DNA of 64,000 nucleotides from Natrarchaeobaculum aegyptiacum. Its GTDB lineage: Archaea > Halobacteriota > Halobacteria > Halobacteriales > Natrialbaceae. The notes below the pieces were generated by a model. That model did no database searches and was not told where the DNA came from. It saw nothing but the letters and a program-made list of their open reading frames with translations. The DNA lies in contig NZ_CP019893.1 of assembly GCF_002156705.1 (NCBI RefSeq), positions 248,001-312,000 of the forward strand, given 5' to 3'. The position numbers were made by a program, and so were the translations under genes. Shown here in pieces: positions 8,037 through 16,010 of the stretch (within the stretch, counting starts at the first letter, position 1; the number at the start of each line of letters is the position of its first letter).

Positions 8037-8780
8037 ATGTCCATGGACGGACGCACGTGCGTCATCACTGGCTCGGCACGGGGCATCGGTCGGGGAATCG
8101 CAGAATACCTCGGCGCAGAGGGCGCGAACGTCGTGGTCAACTACCGGTCGTCGGAAGGCGACGCCTACGACGCCGTCGAAACGATCGAGGCTGCCGGTGG
8201 CGAGGCGATCGCGGCACAGGCCGACGTCACCGACCGCGAGGGCGTCGAAGCGATGCGCGATCACTGTCACGAGACCTTCGGCCCGGCCGACGTACTCGTG
8301 AACAACGCTGGCATCACCGCTGACACCCAGTTCACCGAAATGACCCGCGAGGAGTGGGACCGCGTGATGGACGTCAACCTCGGCGGGACGTTCAACTGCA
8401 CGCAGGTCTTCTACGACGACATCTGGAACGCCGACGAGGGCCGGCTCATCAACATCTCGAGCGTCGTCGGCAAACAGGGTAACTTCGGCCAGGCAAACTA
8501 CGCGGCCGCCAAGAGCGGCATGTTCGGGTTCACACGGACGATCGCGCTCGAGCTGGCCCAGGGCGGCTCGACGGCCAACTGCGTCGCACCGGGCTTTACC
8601 CGGACCGACATGGTCGAGGCCGTCCCAGACAAGGTCCTCGATCGGATCGTCGCCGGCGTTCCGCTCGCCCGACTCGCCGAGGTCGAAGACATCGCGGCCG
8701 TGGTCCGCTTTCTCGCGAGTGAGGATTCCTCGTACGTTACGGGCGAGGTGATCGACGTCAACGGGGGGATGGACCTCTGA
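8037..8780 (+). CDS. phaB: Acetoacetyl-CoA reductase PhaB-like short-chain dehydrogenase
   Basis: The 247-aa classical SDR would reduce 3-ketoacyl-CoA to (R)-3-hydroxyacyl-CoA with NAD(P)H. The cofactor loop TGSARGIGRG is at residues 11-20, NNAG at 89-92, catalytic Ser141/142 in NISS, and Tyr155 and Lys159 in YAAAK. The C terminus ends SYVTGEVIDVNGGMDL as in FabG/PhaB proteins. I chose ATG 8037, preceded by GGAGGTG and a TATA box, over an in-frame GTG at 8019. The gene follows phaC by 151 bp. FabG-type fatty-acid reductases look alike, so the PHA role rests on context. Confidence 0.82.
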   Translation: MSMDGRTCVITGSARGIGRGIAEYLGAEGANVVVNYRSSEGDAYDAVETIEAAGGEAIAAQADVTDREGVEAMRDHCHETFGPADVLVNNAGITADTQFTEMTREEWDRVMDVNLGGTFNCTQVFYDDIWNADEGRLINISSVVGKQGNFGQANYAAAKSGMFGFTRTIALELAQGGSTANCVAPGFTRTDMVEAVPDKVLDRIVAGVPLARLAEVEDIAAVVRFLASEDSSYVTGEVIDVNGGMDL

Positions 8781-8814
8781 CCCCGCAACTGCGGTGATCG
8801 CTGTTTTCAGGCCA

Positions 8815-9228
8815 TCAGGAGACGATCGCGCGCCACCCGGGACGGTAACAGCCGACCAGTGCGAGCGGCACGAAGACGACGAGCAGCGGCAGGCCGTAGA
8901 TGATCAGGCTGAACGGGTCCGGCGGGGCGAGCACGTTCGCAGCGACCATCGCCGAGACGCCCCCGACCCCGAACGCACCGATCCACCGTTCGATCCTGCC
9001 AGCCGGCCCGACTCGAGCCGGGTACCGGATCCTGTAGAACGGATACACGGGGACGAGAGGCGGGAACACGAACGTTCCCAGGCCCCAGAGAATCCCGTTT
9101 CCGCCGCGGGCGTTCGCGTCCATCGCAATCGCGAGGCAGAGACAGAGGCCCGCGACGACAAACGAGGCGATGGTCACGAACGAAACGGCAACCAGTACCG
9201 ATTCGTGGGGGAGGGACTCGAGCGGCAT
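8815..9228 (-). CDS. Four-helix membrane protein, function unknown
   Basis: The 137-aa protein has about four hydrophobic segments (residues 10-35, 44-64, 82-100 and 107-128) joined by short basic loops (YRIRYPARVGPAGRIERW). No family motif is recognisable. A TATA-like box (CGTATTAG on the minus strand, about 9256-9263) lies about 30 nt before the ATG. It converges on phaB and is followed by no obvious partner. Confidence 0.6.
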   Translation of the reverse strand: MPLESLPHESVLVAVSFVTIASFVVAGLCLCLAIAMDANARGGNGILWGLGTFVFPPLVPVYPFYRIRYPARVGPAGRIERWIGAFGVGGVSAMVAANVLAPPDPFSLIIYGLPLLVVFVPLALVGCYRPGWRAIVS

Positions 9229-9324
9229 CGGCCGGATACAACGTACAGATTTCTAATACGTTTTTGGATCGCATTCTGCGGACTCCACTCGAGGCGTCCG
9301 TTCACGAGGTCGGCGGCTTCGTCG

Positions 9325-9825
9325 TTATCGAGTCCGTTTCTCCTTCTCGAGCACCCGCACGTTCTCGATGCGCGTTGCTGGATACTGTCCGTCCTCGTCC
9401 TTCTCGACGGCTTTGACCATGTCCCAGACGACGTTCAGGCCGGTGGTGACGCCCTCGAGCGCTTCCATCTCGCAGCCGGTCTTCCCGGTCGTCTCGACGG
9501 CCACCTCGAGGTCGATCCGGTCCTCGCGGAGGTCGAAGGCGGTGTCGACGTTCGTGATCGGGATCTGGTGACACATCGGGATCGTCTCCCAGGTGTGTTT
9601 GACCGCCTGAATCGCGCCGACCCGCGCCGTCGAGAGCACGTCGCCCTTGCCGACCTCGTCCGCGCGAATCGCCTCGATGGTCGAGGGCGCGAGGTGGATC
9701 TGGCCGGCGGCGACGGCCCGGCGCTCGCTGTCGGGTTTGTCGCCGACGTCGACCATCTGGACGTCTCCGTCGTCGGTGGTGTGGGTGAGATCGGTCGCGT
9801 CGTCCGCTCCAGACTGCTCAGTCAT
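9325..9825 (-). CDS. moaC: Cyclic pyranopterin monophosphate synthase MoaC
   Basis: The 166-aa enzyme completes the first step of molybdenum cofactor biosynthesis after MoaA. Signature motifs are MCHQIP (84-89), KTGCEMEAL (115-123, with catalytic Lys and conserved Glu/Cys) and DMVKAVEKD (135-143). The Asp/Thr-rich N-terminal extension of about 20 residues is typical halophilic decoration. The start overlaps the end of the upstream NAD(P)HX repair gene by 8 bp, so the two are probably one transcript. Confidence 0.93.
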   Translation of the reverse strand: MTEQSGADDATDLTHTTDDGDVQMVDVGDKPDSERRAVAAGQIHLAPSTIEAIRADEVGKGDVLSTARVGAIQAVKHTWETIPMCHQIPITNVDTAFDLREDRIDLEVAVETTGKTGCEMEALEGVTTGLNVVWDMVKAVEKDEDGQYPATRIENVRVLEKEKRTR

Positions 9826-11251
9826 TGCTCACCCCTCCGTCCCAGAGCACCCTGGGGATTTCGTCCGCGAGGTCAGACGCGAGGAGGCCGTGACCCTCCT
9901 CGGCTGCCAGTTGCTCGCCTGCGAGTCCGTTGACCTGGGCGGCCGCCGAGGCAGCCTCGAGCGGTGGTGCGTGCTCGAGCAGGGCCGCGACGATTCCTGC
10001 GAGAGTGTCGCCCGTCCCGCCGACTTTCATGCCGACGGTTCCAGAGCGGCTAACCCGTGTCCGCTCGCCGTCGGTAATCACGTCGTCTGCGCCTTTTGCG
10101 AGGACCACGTGTCCAAGGTCGGCCGCGAACGCCTCGATATCGTCGGCGACTGCACGGAGGTCGTCCGCGTCGGGTCCACCCATCCGCGCGAGTTCGCCCC
10201 GGTTCGGCGTACAGACCAGCGTCGCCTCGGTCTCGACCTCGGGGACCACCTGCAGGGCGTCCGCGTCGACGACCACGCGGCCGGAAAAGCCCTCGAGAAA
10301 CCGGCTCGCGGCCTCGAGGGTCTTCTCCTCGGTGCCGATCCCCGGGCCGAGCACGACGACGTTGTCGTAGGTCCGGGCAGTCTCGAGAAGGTCCTCGACC
10401 TGTTCGGGCTGGAGGTGTTCCCCGTCGAACGGCTGGACGATCAGGTCCTCGCTGTAGCCCTGAATCTCGCGGGCGACGACCTCGGGCGCGGCCACGAAGG
10501 AAAGTTCTGCCCCTGCCCGGAGCGCGGCCGCTGCGGCGAGCGCCGGCGCGCCCGTGTAGGGACCGCCGCCGATCACGTACGGTCGGCCCTCGCGTCCGGT
10601 CGGTCGCGCCAGGTCGACGTCTCCCGGCCCGACGAACCGCTCGGCCGCCGACGGAATGCCGATGTCGGCGACTGTCACGTCGGCCTCGAGGTCCTCGAGA
10701 CCGGGTTTCGCGTCGTGGAAGGTGACCACGTGATCGGCCTCGACGCCGTTGTCCGCGTGGTCACCGTCGTCTGCGTCGAACCCCGAGGGAACGTCTACGG
10801 CGACGACCGTCGCGTCGGCGGCGTTGATCGCACGAGCCGCGGTCGCGGCGGGTTCGCGCAGGTCGCCGCTGATCCCCGTCCCGAGCATCGCGTCGACGAC
10901 CACGTCGGCCTCGGGTAGCTCGAACCCCGCGGAGTCGGTCACCTCGCGGATATCGTAGTCGGCGGCCTCGAGTGCGTCCCAGTTCTCGCGGGCGATTTCG
11001 GTGCCGATGGTCTCGGCGCGGCCCAGCAGGAGCGTCGTCACGTGGTACTCGTCGAGAAATCGAGCCGTAACGAACGCGTCGCCGCCGTTGTTCCCGCGTC
11101 CGGCGACGATCACGACCCTCGAGCCGGGGTCGGCGACCTCGCGAACCGCCCGCGCGACGGCGTGTCCGCTCGACTCCATGAGTTGTTTTCGGGGGACGCC
11201 GAGTGCCGCCGCGTTGGCGTCGACGGCAGCCATCCGCCTGCCTGTGATCAT
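9818..11251 (-). CDS. nnr: Bifunctional NAD(P)HX epimerase / ADP-dependent NAD(P)HX dehydratase
   Basis: The 477-aa fusion repairs hydrated NAD(P)H. The N-terminal epimerase domain (about 1-210) shows GRGNNGGDAFVTAR, and the C-terminal dehydratase/kinase-like domain (about 220-477) shows AGAELSFVA and the catalytic GGTGDTLAGIVAALL. Length matches the bacterial and archaeal bifunctional Nnr proteins. I start it at ATG 11251 (MITGRRM), because the frame further upstream runs antisense through the next gene. MAAVD six codons later is an alternative start. moaC overlaps its 3' end by 8 bp. Confidence 0.92.
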   Translation of the reverse strand: MITGRRMAAVDANAAALGVPRKQLMESSGHAVARAVREVADPGSRVVIVAGRGNNGGDAFVTARFLDEYHVTTLLLGRAETIGTEIARENWDALEAADYDIREVTDSAGFELPEADVVVDAMLGTGISGDLREPAATAARAINAADATVVAVDVPSGFDADDGDHADNGVEADHVVTFHDAKPGLEDLEADVTVADIGIPSAAERFVGPGDVDLARPTGREGRPYVIGGGPYTGAPALAAAAALRAGAELSFVAAPEVVAREIQGYSEDLIVQPFDGEHLQPEQVEDLLETARTYDNVVVLGPGIGTEEKTLEAASRFLEGFSGRVVVDADALQVVPEVETEATLVCTPNRGELARMGGPDADDLRAVADDIEAFAADLGHVVLAKGADDVITDGERTRVSRSGTVGMKVGGTGDTLAGIVAALLEHAPPLEAASAAAQVNGLAGEQLAAEEGHGLLASDLADEIPRVLWDGGVSND

Positions 11252-11326
11252 GCCCCGTGTTTCGACCGGGCGGCCGTTGAAGATTGCGGACGACGGGTTC
11301 AATCCGCCTCGGCACCAAACTGGACC

Positions 11327-11824
11327 GTGAACGTCTTCTGGCTCGACGAGGACCCGGCACTCGCCGCGAATTATCACTGCGACCAGCACGTCAACAAACT
11401 GCTGCTCGAGGCCGCGCAGGTCCTCTGTACCGCCGCGCGGGAGAACGGGCTCGAGGCTGACTTTCTCTATCGGCCGACCCACGTCGATCACCCCGTCACG
11501 CGGTGGGCGACCGAGTCCCGGGCGAACTGGCTCCGCCTGCGCGAGCACGCAGCGGCGCTCAACGCCGAGTTCGTCGACCGGTACGAGAAGGACGAAGACC
11601 ACGCCTCGTGGCAGGTGATCGACCGAATCGACCCCGACGCGATCGACTTTCCCACCGACGAGCCGACGCCGCGCCCGCAGGCGATGCCCGAGAAGTACCG
11701 TGACCCAGCCGATCCCGTGGCCGCCTACCGCGCCTACTACGCCGGCGAGAAGGCAGAGATGGCTACCTGGCGCTACACCGACGAACCGCCGTGGCTCGCC
11801 GACTATCTGCAGGAACTCGAATGA
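11327..11824 (+). CDS. Uncharacterised protein resembling phage 'YHCDKHV' proteins
   Basis: The 165-aa protein from GTG 11327 begins NVFWLDEDPALAANYHCDQH, followed by a helix ending in AAQVLCTAA, then THVDHPVTRW with a later ESRANWLRL helix. This combination (an F-x-L-D-x-D-P start, His/Asp/His-rich helix, and a T-x-x-H-P-x-x-x-W motif) is characteristic of a family seen mainly in tailed-phage genomes, of unknown function as far as I know. The conserved His, Cys and Asp could bind metal. It diverges from the NAD(P)HX repair gene with 75 bp between, and its codon use matches the chromosome. Confidence 0.65.
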   Translation: MNVFWLDEDPALAANYHCDQHVNKLLLEAAQVLCTAARENGLEADFLYRPTHVDHPVTRWATESRANWLRLREHAAALNAEFVDRYEKDEDHASWQVIDRIDPDAIDFPTDEPTPRPQAMPEKYRDPADPVAAYRAYYAGEKAEMATWRYTDEPPWLADYLQELE

Positions 11825-11902
11825 CGGGGTTCGTGGCACGCCGGACGGTCGTCGACGGCATGATAACGCACTTACCGATCGCGGTTTCACTGTCCCCTAC
11901 CG

Positions 11903-12220
11903 ATGTTCCCGCTTGCCTCCACCGAATCGATCTTCGACGGCGACCTGACCGTCCTCACGCAGGCCTACCACGACGTCGTCATCTACGACGGACCTGATCC
12001 AGACGACGTCCTCTACGAGGGGCCCATCGTCGTCCACGCCAACGGCTGGATCGAACTCGAGGGGAATCGACTCCTCTCACCCAGCGCCATCCACCACATC
12101 GACGTCTTCGACGACGCGGAGCTGAGCGGCGACGGCACTCCCCCTCGAGGAGGTCGTAGAGACGACGATGGGTCGGACGATCCCGGCGGAAGCAGGACCA
12201 GCAAGTTCAGCCCTCGCTAG
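11903..12220 (+). CDS. Small hypothetical protein
   Basis: The 105-aa protein has a beta-rich N-terminal part (FDGDLTVLTQAYHDVVIYDG, ANGWIELEGNRLLSPSAI) that looks like a folded domain of about 70 residues, followed by a disordered Gly/Asp/Arg tail from about residue 78. A TATA-like ATAACGCACTTA lies at about 11861-11872. No family is recognised, and the low-complexity tail may be a divergent 3' end. Confidence 0.5.
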   Translation: MFPLASTESIFDGDLTVLTQAYHDVVIYDGPDPDDVLYEGPIVVHANGWIELEGNRLLSPSAIHHIDVFDDAELSGDGTPPRGGRRDDDGSDDPGGSRTSKFSPR

Positions 12221-12264
12221 TCGGTTCCCCACCGGAATAGTCGGAACTCGAGCCGCCTGCTCTC

Positions 12265-12540
12265 CTACCCGATCTCGAACCCGTCTTCGCCCTGTGGGTC
12301 CTCGAACTCGACTTCGACGTCGTCGACGTCTGCGGCCGGACTCCCCTCGTGACACCACTCGACCATCGACTCGACGGCGTCTTCGGGGCCCTCGAAGACC
12401 GCCTCGACGCGACCGTCCGCGAGGTTCTTCACCCAGCCGTCGACGCCCGCCTCTCGAGCCGTGTCGCGAGTCGTCGCGCGGTAGTAGACGCCCTGTACCT
12501 TCCCGGAGACGAAGACGTGTGCGCGGGTACGGTCTGCCAT
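12265..12540 (-). CDS. acyP: Acylphosphatase
   Basis: The 91-aa enzyme hydrolyses acyl phosphates. It has the family active-site loop GKVQGVYYRATTRDTA (about 12-27; catalytic Arg in YYRA) and the second signature GVDGWVKNLADGRVEAVFEG (about 31-50, catalytic Asn in VKNL). The start is ATG 12540 (MADRTRAHVFV). The long upstream extension in the same frame is non-coding in character. The length is standard for the family. Confidence 0.93.
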   Translation of the reverse strand: MADRTRAHVFVSGKVQGVYYRATTRDTAREAGVDGWVKNLADGRVEAVFEGPEDAVESMVEWCHEGSPAADVDDVEVEFEDPQGEDGFEIG

Positions 12541-12720
12541 ACGCGAGTGGTCAGTGTCGACCACCAAAAACCCCGTTCGTCTGACGTGTGTCTGTCGCTC
12601 GGCATACACTCGTCGTGCGAGAGTTACACACGCGACGTACCCCCCTCCCCCTTCCCTCGACCGTGCTACCGGCTCGAGAGACACTCGTCGCTCGAGACCT
12701 GCGGTGCAAGAAACGGCGGC

Positions 12721-13602
12721 TCACTCACCCGTTCGAAGATGATGGAAAAGGTACGTCTGGGCGTAGCCGGCGTACTCGCCCCCGAGTCGCTCGCGGATCG
12801 CGCGCGAGGTCTCGGCGTAGTTCCCCCGGTCGCAGTCGGGGTAGTACTCCTCGATCGCCGACCTGATCCAGGTATCGAGGGGAACGGCCTCGTCGAATCC
12901 CAGCGAGAACAGCAACACGCAGTCGGCGACCTTGTCGCCCACGCCGACGAACTGGGTGAGGTACTCCCGGGCCGCCTCGTACTCGAGGTCCCGGGCTTCA
13001 GCCGGGTGGGCTTCGCCGTCGGTGACCATCTCAGCTGTCCTGACGACGTAGGGTGCTCGATAGCCGAGTCCGAGGTCTCTGAGTTCCGCCTCGGTCGCCG
13101 CCGCGAGCTGGTCGGGAGTCGGGAAGGCGTAGTAGGTCTCCCCGTCGAACGCGACGGCGTCGCCGTACTCGCTGGCGAGCGTCGACACCATTCCGTGGAT
13201 TCGGCTGACGCGCATCTGTGCCGAGCAGATAAAGGAGATCAGGCAGCCGAACGGGTCGTCCTCGACCAGCCGCATCCCCTCGTGAGCTCCATAGCTCTCC
13301 CGGACCAGTGAGTCGTCGGGAGCAGCCGCTGCGATGGCCTCGAGGTCGTCGTCGAGGCGCAACAGCCGGCGGACCAGTGGAGCGGCATCTGTCGTCGATT
13401 CCCACTCGAGGAGGCCGTCGTGCTGACGCACCCGGACGACCTCGTCGTCGACGACCGTCGAGTACCACCCACCGGGAGCTGGTTCACCACCGTACATCGC
13501 GCCGTCGCTGCGTCGCCACAGGTACGTCTGGCCGCTCTCGAGGGTCCGGTAGAGGTCGAGGCCGCCAGAGAGATCCGCAATCGAGAGTGCGCCGGTCTCC
13601 AT
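12721..13602 (-). CDS. ogg: 8-oxoguanine DNA glycosylase / AP lyase (OGG1-like)
   Basis: The 293-aa HhH-GPD superfamily glycosylase excises 8-oxoguanine from DNA. It shows an N-terminal OGG domain (SGQTYLWRR, about 23-31), the helix DDPFGCLISFICSAQMRVSRI (about 115-135), and the HhH-GPD hairpin VGVGDKVADCVLLFSLG with catalytic Lys224 and Asp243 in VPLDTWI. The organisation is that of eukaryal OGG1 and its archaeal counterpart rather than the MutM type. A mutY and an MTH1-like NUDIX gene occur later in the window. Confidence 0.9.
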   Translation of the reverse strand: METGALSIADLSGGLDLYRTLESGQTYLWRRSDGAMYGGEPAPGGWYSTVVDDEVVRVRQHDGLLEWESTTDAAPLVRRLLRLDDDLEAIAAAAPDDSLVRESYGAHEGMRLVEDDPFGCLISFICSAQMRVSRIHGMVSTLASEYGDAVAFDGETYYAFPTPDQLAAATEAELRDLGLGYRAPYVVRTAEMVTDGEAHPAEARDLEYEAAREYLTQFVGVGDKVADCVLLFSLGFDEAVPLDTWIRSAIEEYYPDCDRGNYAETSRAIRERLGGEYAGYAQTYLFHHLRTGE

Positions 13603-13739
13603 TCGCTCGTGTCTTCGCCGGGGCGGGCTTTTGCCTTTCGAACGCGCGCCCGGGTCAGGAGGGGATCAGCGAGCGCCGATCACCACGTCACCCCCCGGGA
13701 CGGGGTTCACGGGAGGCCTCGGTGCGAATCAGGCGAACC

Positions 13740-13750
13740 TTGATACTGTA
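13740..13750 (+). promoter_or_regulatory. TATA-like box before the UPF0212 gene
   Basis: TTGATACTGTA (13739-13749) is centred about 26 nt before ATG 13770, consistent with a leaderless transcript. Confidence 0.4.
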
Positions 13751-13769
13751 GGCCGTCGAATGTTCACGT

Positions 13770-14261
13770 ATGAACTGCAGGGTTGTCGTCGAAGCAGCCG
13801 TGCCGGTGTTCGACGTTGAGACGGAAGACGAGGCGATCCGCATCGCCATCTCGAAGACCGGAGAGATGTTGAACCCTGACTTAAACTACGTCGAGATTAA
13901 CATGGGCAAGCGTACCTCTCCATCGGGAGAGGAACTTCCCCCCGCGTTCATCGCCGCCGACGAAGCGCTCGTCGCACTCGAACTCGAGATGACCGTGTTC
14001 AACGTCGAACGCGAGGAACACGCCTCCCGCATCGCTCGCAAGGAGATCGGCCAGCGACTCGAGAATATCCCGCTCGAGGTCAAACAGGTCGACGTCATCG
14101 AAGACGAGGACGACGAAGACGAGACAGCGACCGACGACACGGACGACGAAGACGAGGACCTCGAGTTCGACGATACGGAATCGGTTGACGACGTCGACGA
14201 CGAGGGTGGGAGTGACGACGACGAGGAGATTCTCCCCGAGTTCGAAGATCTGGTGGAGTAA
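13770..14261 (+). CDS. UPF0212 / DUF555 family protein
   Basis: The 163-aa protein begins MNCRVVVEAAVPVFDVETEDEAI and continues INMGKRTSPSGEELPPAFIAADEALVALELEM, a pattern recognised as the archaeal UPF0212 family, of unknown function. The conserved domain spans about residues 1-112. The remaining 50 residues are an almost pure Asp/Glu tail, likely a halophilic extension. It is monocistronic, with a hairpin-forming sequence (14293-14307) 32 bp after the stop. Confidence 0.82.
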   Translation: MNCRVVVEAAVPVFDVETEDEAIRIAISKTGEMLNPDLNYVEINMGKRTSPSGEELPPAFIAADEALVALELEMTVFNVEREEHASRIARKEIGQRLENIPLEVKQVDVIEDEDDEDETATDDTDDEDEDLEFDDTESVDDVDDEGGSDDDEEILPEFEDLVE

Positions 14262-14292
14262 TTACTCGGAACCGTAGCAGGAAAACGGTAAA

Positions 14293-14307
14293 GGTCCGTT
14301 TCGGACC
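14293..14307 (+). terminator. Perfect 6-bp hairpin after the UPF0212 gene
   Basis: GGTCCG (14293-14298) and CGGACC (14302-14307) form a perfect stem with a TTT loop, and AACGGT/ACCGTT flank it as an alternative outer pairing. It lies 32 bp after the gene stop. There is no T tract, so termination is only a possibility. Confidence 0.3.
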
Positions 14308-14439
14308 GTTCGGGTCGATTTAGCGCAATTCAGGCGTTTCGTCTGATCCCGGTAGCCAGCAGGAACTCGTGGTTTCACGGCCTGCAGACAGCCTCGCCAG
14401 TGGGTGGTTGTAGTACGTCCGGAGGATCCTGCGAGTCGT

Positions 14440-14682
14440 TCAGTCGGCAGTAGCGGCGACGGCTTCCTGCTCACCTTCGCGCATGTTCGCCGTGATGCCG
14501 CCAGCGAGTGCGAAAACAGCTGCTTTGTGATCAGTTTTCGATTTGTGGATCGATGTGGGTCGAATTCCGAGCGATTCGTACTCTTCGAGGTCGATCTGGC
14601 AGTTTTCCCACTCCGAACACTGGTTCGATACTTCGGCGAGAAGGCCGTGAAGGTGGATGAGCTCCTGCTTCTTCATAGGCAT
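14440..14682 (-). CDS. UPF0058 family protein
   Basis: The 80-aa protein (MPMKKQELIHLHGLLAEV) has the N-terminal signature of the archaeal UPF0058 family, whose function is unknown. Family members are short helical proteins with conserved His and Glu and often Cys. Cys22 and Cys28 are present here. Start choice: ATG 14682 lies about 27 nt after the TATA box at 14704-14714. ATG 14676 (MKKQ) is two codons in. Confidence 0.8.
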   Translation of the reverse strand: MPMKKQELIHLHGLLAEVSNQCSEWENCQIDLEEYESLGIRPTSIHKSKTDHKAAVFALAGGITANMREGEQEAVAATAD

Positions 14683-14703
14683 GCAGTTGTACCCACTGCA
14701 GGG

Positions 14704-14716
14704 TTATATTATTATC
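14704..14716 (-). promoter_or_regulatory. TATA box for the UPF0058 gene
   Basis: The minus strand reads GATAATAATATAACC over 14702-14716, a strongly AT-rich box centred about 27 nt upstream of ATG 14682 and standing out from the GC-rich background. Confidence 0.6.
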
Positions 14717-15119
14717 TTGAGTCTCGTTACCACACGACCTGCTTCTGACGGCCTGACAGTCCTGTTTTCGGGACGATCGAATTCGTACGATTATCGAGAT
14801 GTAACTGTTTACAGGCAGGCCATATCGACGGGTAGCAGGCCTGATACACCGTTCAAGCGGATGTCCAGGAGAGCACTAGACCGTGATTACATCCACCAAC
14901 GAACTGTTACAGGGATGTTACCGACGAATAGCCACTCGTTATCTGGCGCCGATTACGGCAACCGCGATCCAGAACCAGCCAGTTTGAAAAACGGTTCGAC
15001 AGGATGCCGGTTCCGGGTCGTGGCCGAGCCACTGGTGTGAACTCGGCACACTGTGGAAAATACGCTCGATCGACCACCGACGATCAACCCGCCACACTCG
15101 AGATCCGGTCGGACTCGAG
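14717..15119. other. Intergenic region without a convincing gene
   Basis: About 400 bp of relatively AT-rich sequence with no frame showing haloarchaeal codon bias. It contains two near-identical small palindromes, CTGTTTACAG (14805-14814) and CTGTTACAG (14904-14912), each preceded by AA, about 99 bp apart. Otherwise I see nothing in it. Confidence 0.4.
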
Positions 15120-15299
15120 TCAGCCGAGTTGTTTCAGCGTCTGGAGGTCGCGATCGGTCCGCATGAATTCGGCCGTCCGCCGACTCGCGTGACAGTTCGG
15201 ACAGTGGAACATCTCGGCCGAAGCCGGCAACTCGCCGGGAGAGGTCTGCCAGTTCTTCCCACATTCGGGACACAACAGTTGGACGGTCGTTTCATCCAT
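15120..15299 (-). CDS. Small zinc-ribbon protein
   Basis: The 59-aa protein has two CxxC knuckles, LCPECG (about 9-14) and HCPNCH (about 32-37), which would hold one zinc ion in a rubredoxin-like ribbon. A helical tail (FMRTDRDLQTLKQL) follows. No partner or DNA target is evident. The start ATG 15299 directly precedes the folded region. It lies downstream of rps8e on the same strand, separated by a hairpin-containing 265-bp gap. Confidence 0.72.
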   Translation of the reverse strand: MDETTVQLLCPECGKNWQTSPGELPASAEMFHCPNCHASRRTAEFMRTDRDLQTLKQLG

Positions 15300-15466
15300 G
15301 CTACTGACTTGCACGGGATAGGCCAAAAACGTTGCCTCGGAACTGTCCCGTGGTCGTCGCCGGCCGAACGGGATCGTACCACCATCTACCCGCGTCTCCG
15401 GGACCTGCCCGCTGGTCACCGACGTCGACGGACAGCAACCCGCATATTGCAACAACTGCAACGATT

Positions 15467-15519
15467 CACACACTGATCGCCGATTCGTCTGGCGATCAGG
15501 TGTGCACTGACGTGCAGTG
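15467..15519. other. Hairpin-forming region between rps8e and the zinc-ribbon gene
   Basis: CTGATCGCC (15473-15481) and GGCGATCAG (15491-15499) form a perfect 9-bp stem with a 9-nt loop, extended by CACA/TGTG after a single bulge. A second small inverted repeat, CACTG/CAGTG, follows at about 15505-15519. It lies about 45-100 nt past the rps8e stop, as a 3'-UTR or termination structure would. No T tract is present. Confidence 0.4.
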
Positions 15520-15564
15520 GCTACTATAGCTGTCGTTCGAGTGCAGGAGAACGATTCGATCAGT

Positions 15565-15936
15565 TCACTCGAGCGAGACGGCGTTGACCTGACCGGTCTG
15601 GCCGGGTCGGGAGGTGACGCGTGCGCGACCTTCGGAGGTCTCGATGATCGCGCCCTTGGTGATGATGTTTCGGCGGACGTAGTTGGGGTTGGCGTCGTTT
15701 TCGACGACGTTCTCGATCTCGGCGGAGACGGTCTCGTCGCCGGCGTTGATGCTTGCCACGTTCGTCGCGAGGGCACGGGTCTTCGTGTCGTTCCCGCGGA
15801 CGTCGACGGTCCGGAAGCGGGGCTCGCCGACTTCCGTCTCGGTCGGAAGTCGACCGAGTTCGTTCTTGCGTCGCTTTCGGACGTTCGTCAGTCGGCCGCC
15901 GGTACGCTTGCGCGTGGAGCGTCCCTGGTCTTGCAT
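15565..15936 (-). CDS. rps8e: 30S ribosomal protein S8e
   Basis: The 123-aa protein is the archaeal eS8 homologue of the small subunit. It shows the basic N terminus RSTRKRTGGRLTNVRKRRKNELGR (about 5-28, given here in part), the motif FRTVDVRGNDTKTRAL (about 41-56) and the C-terminal ITKGAIIETSEGRARVTSRPGQTGQVNAV region. Length is normal for archaea. It is isolated from the main ribosomal operon. Confidence 0.95.
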   Translation of the reverse strand: MQDQGRSTRKRTGGRLTNVRKRRKNELGRLPTETEVGEPRFRTVDVRGNDTKTRALATNVASINAGDETVSAEIENVVENDANPNYVRRNIITKGAIIETSEGRARVTSRPGQTGQVNAVSLE

Positions 15937-16010
15937 ACTCCCAGAACGGTCGGGCCAATACTTGAATGCACGCTTTCCGATCGCTCCTGTCGCAGGGCTG
16001 GCCCGTCCAC

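Noticed and set aside
9818-9825. Possible frameshift joining moaC to the NAD(P)HX repair gene
   Set aside because: Both proteins are complete with normal ends; an 8-bp overlap between coupled genes is ordinary in this genome.
11252-11890. A long upstream extension of the NAD(P)HX repair frame to 11890 on the minus strand
   Set aside because: It runs antisense through the YHCD-motif gene, is Arg/Gly/Val-rich without conserved motifs, and the family begins near MITGRRMAAVD at 11251.
14805-14912. Two CTGT(T)TACAG palindromes as operators
   Set aside because: They are short, far from any start codon and could arise by chance; kept only as a remark in the intergenic entry.
14657-15040. A 127-codon plus-strand frame across the gap after the UPF0058 gene
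   Set aside because: It starts antisense inside the UPF0058 gene, has poor codon bias and no protein features.
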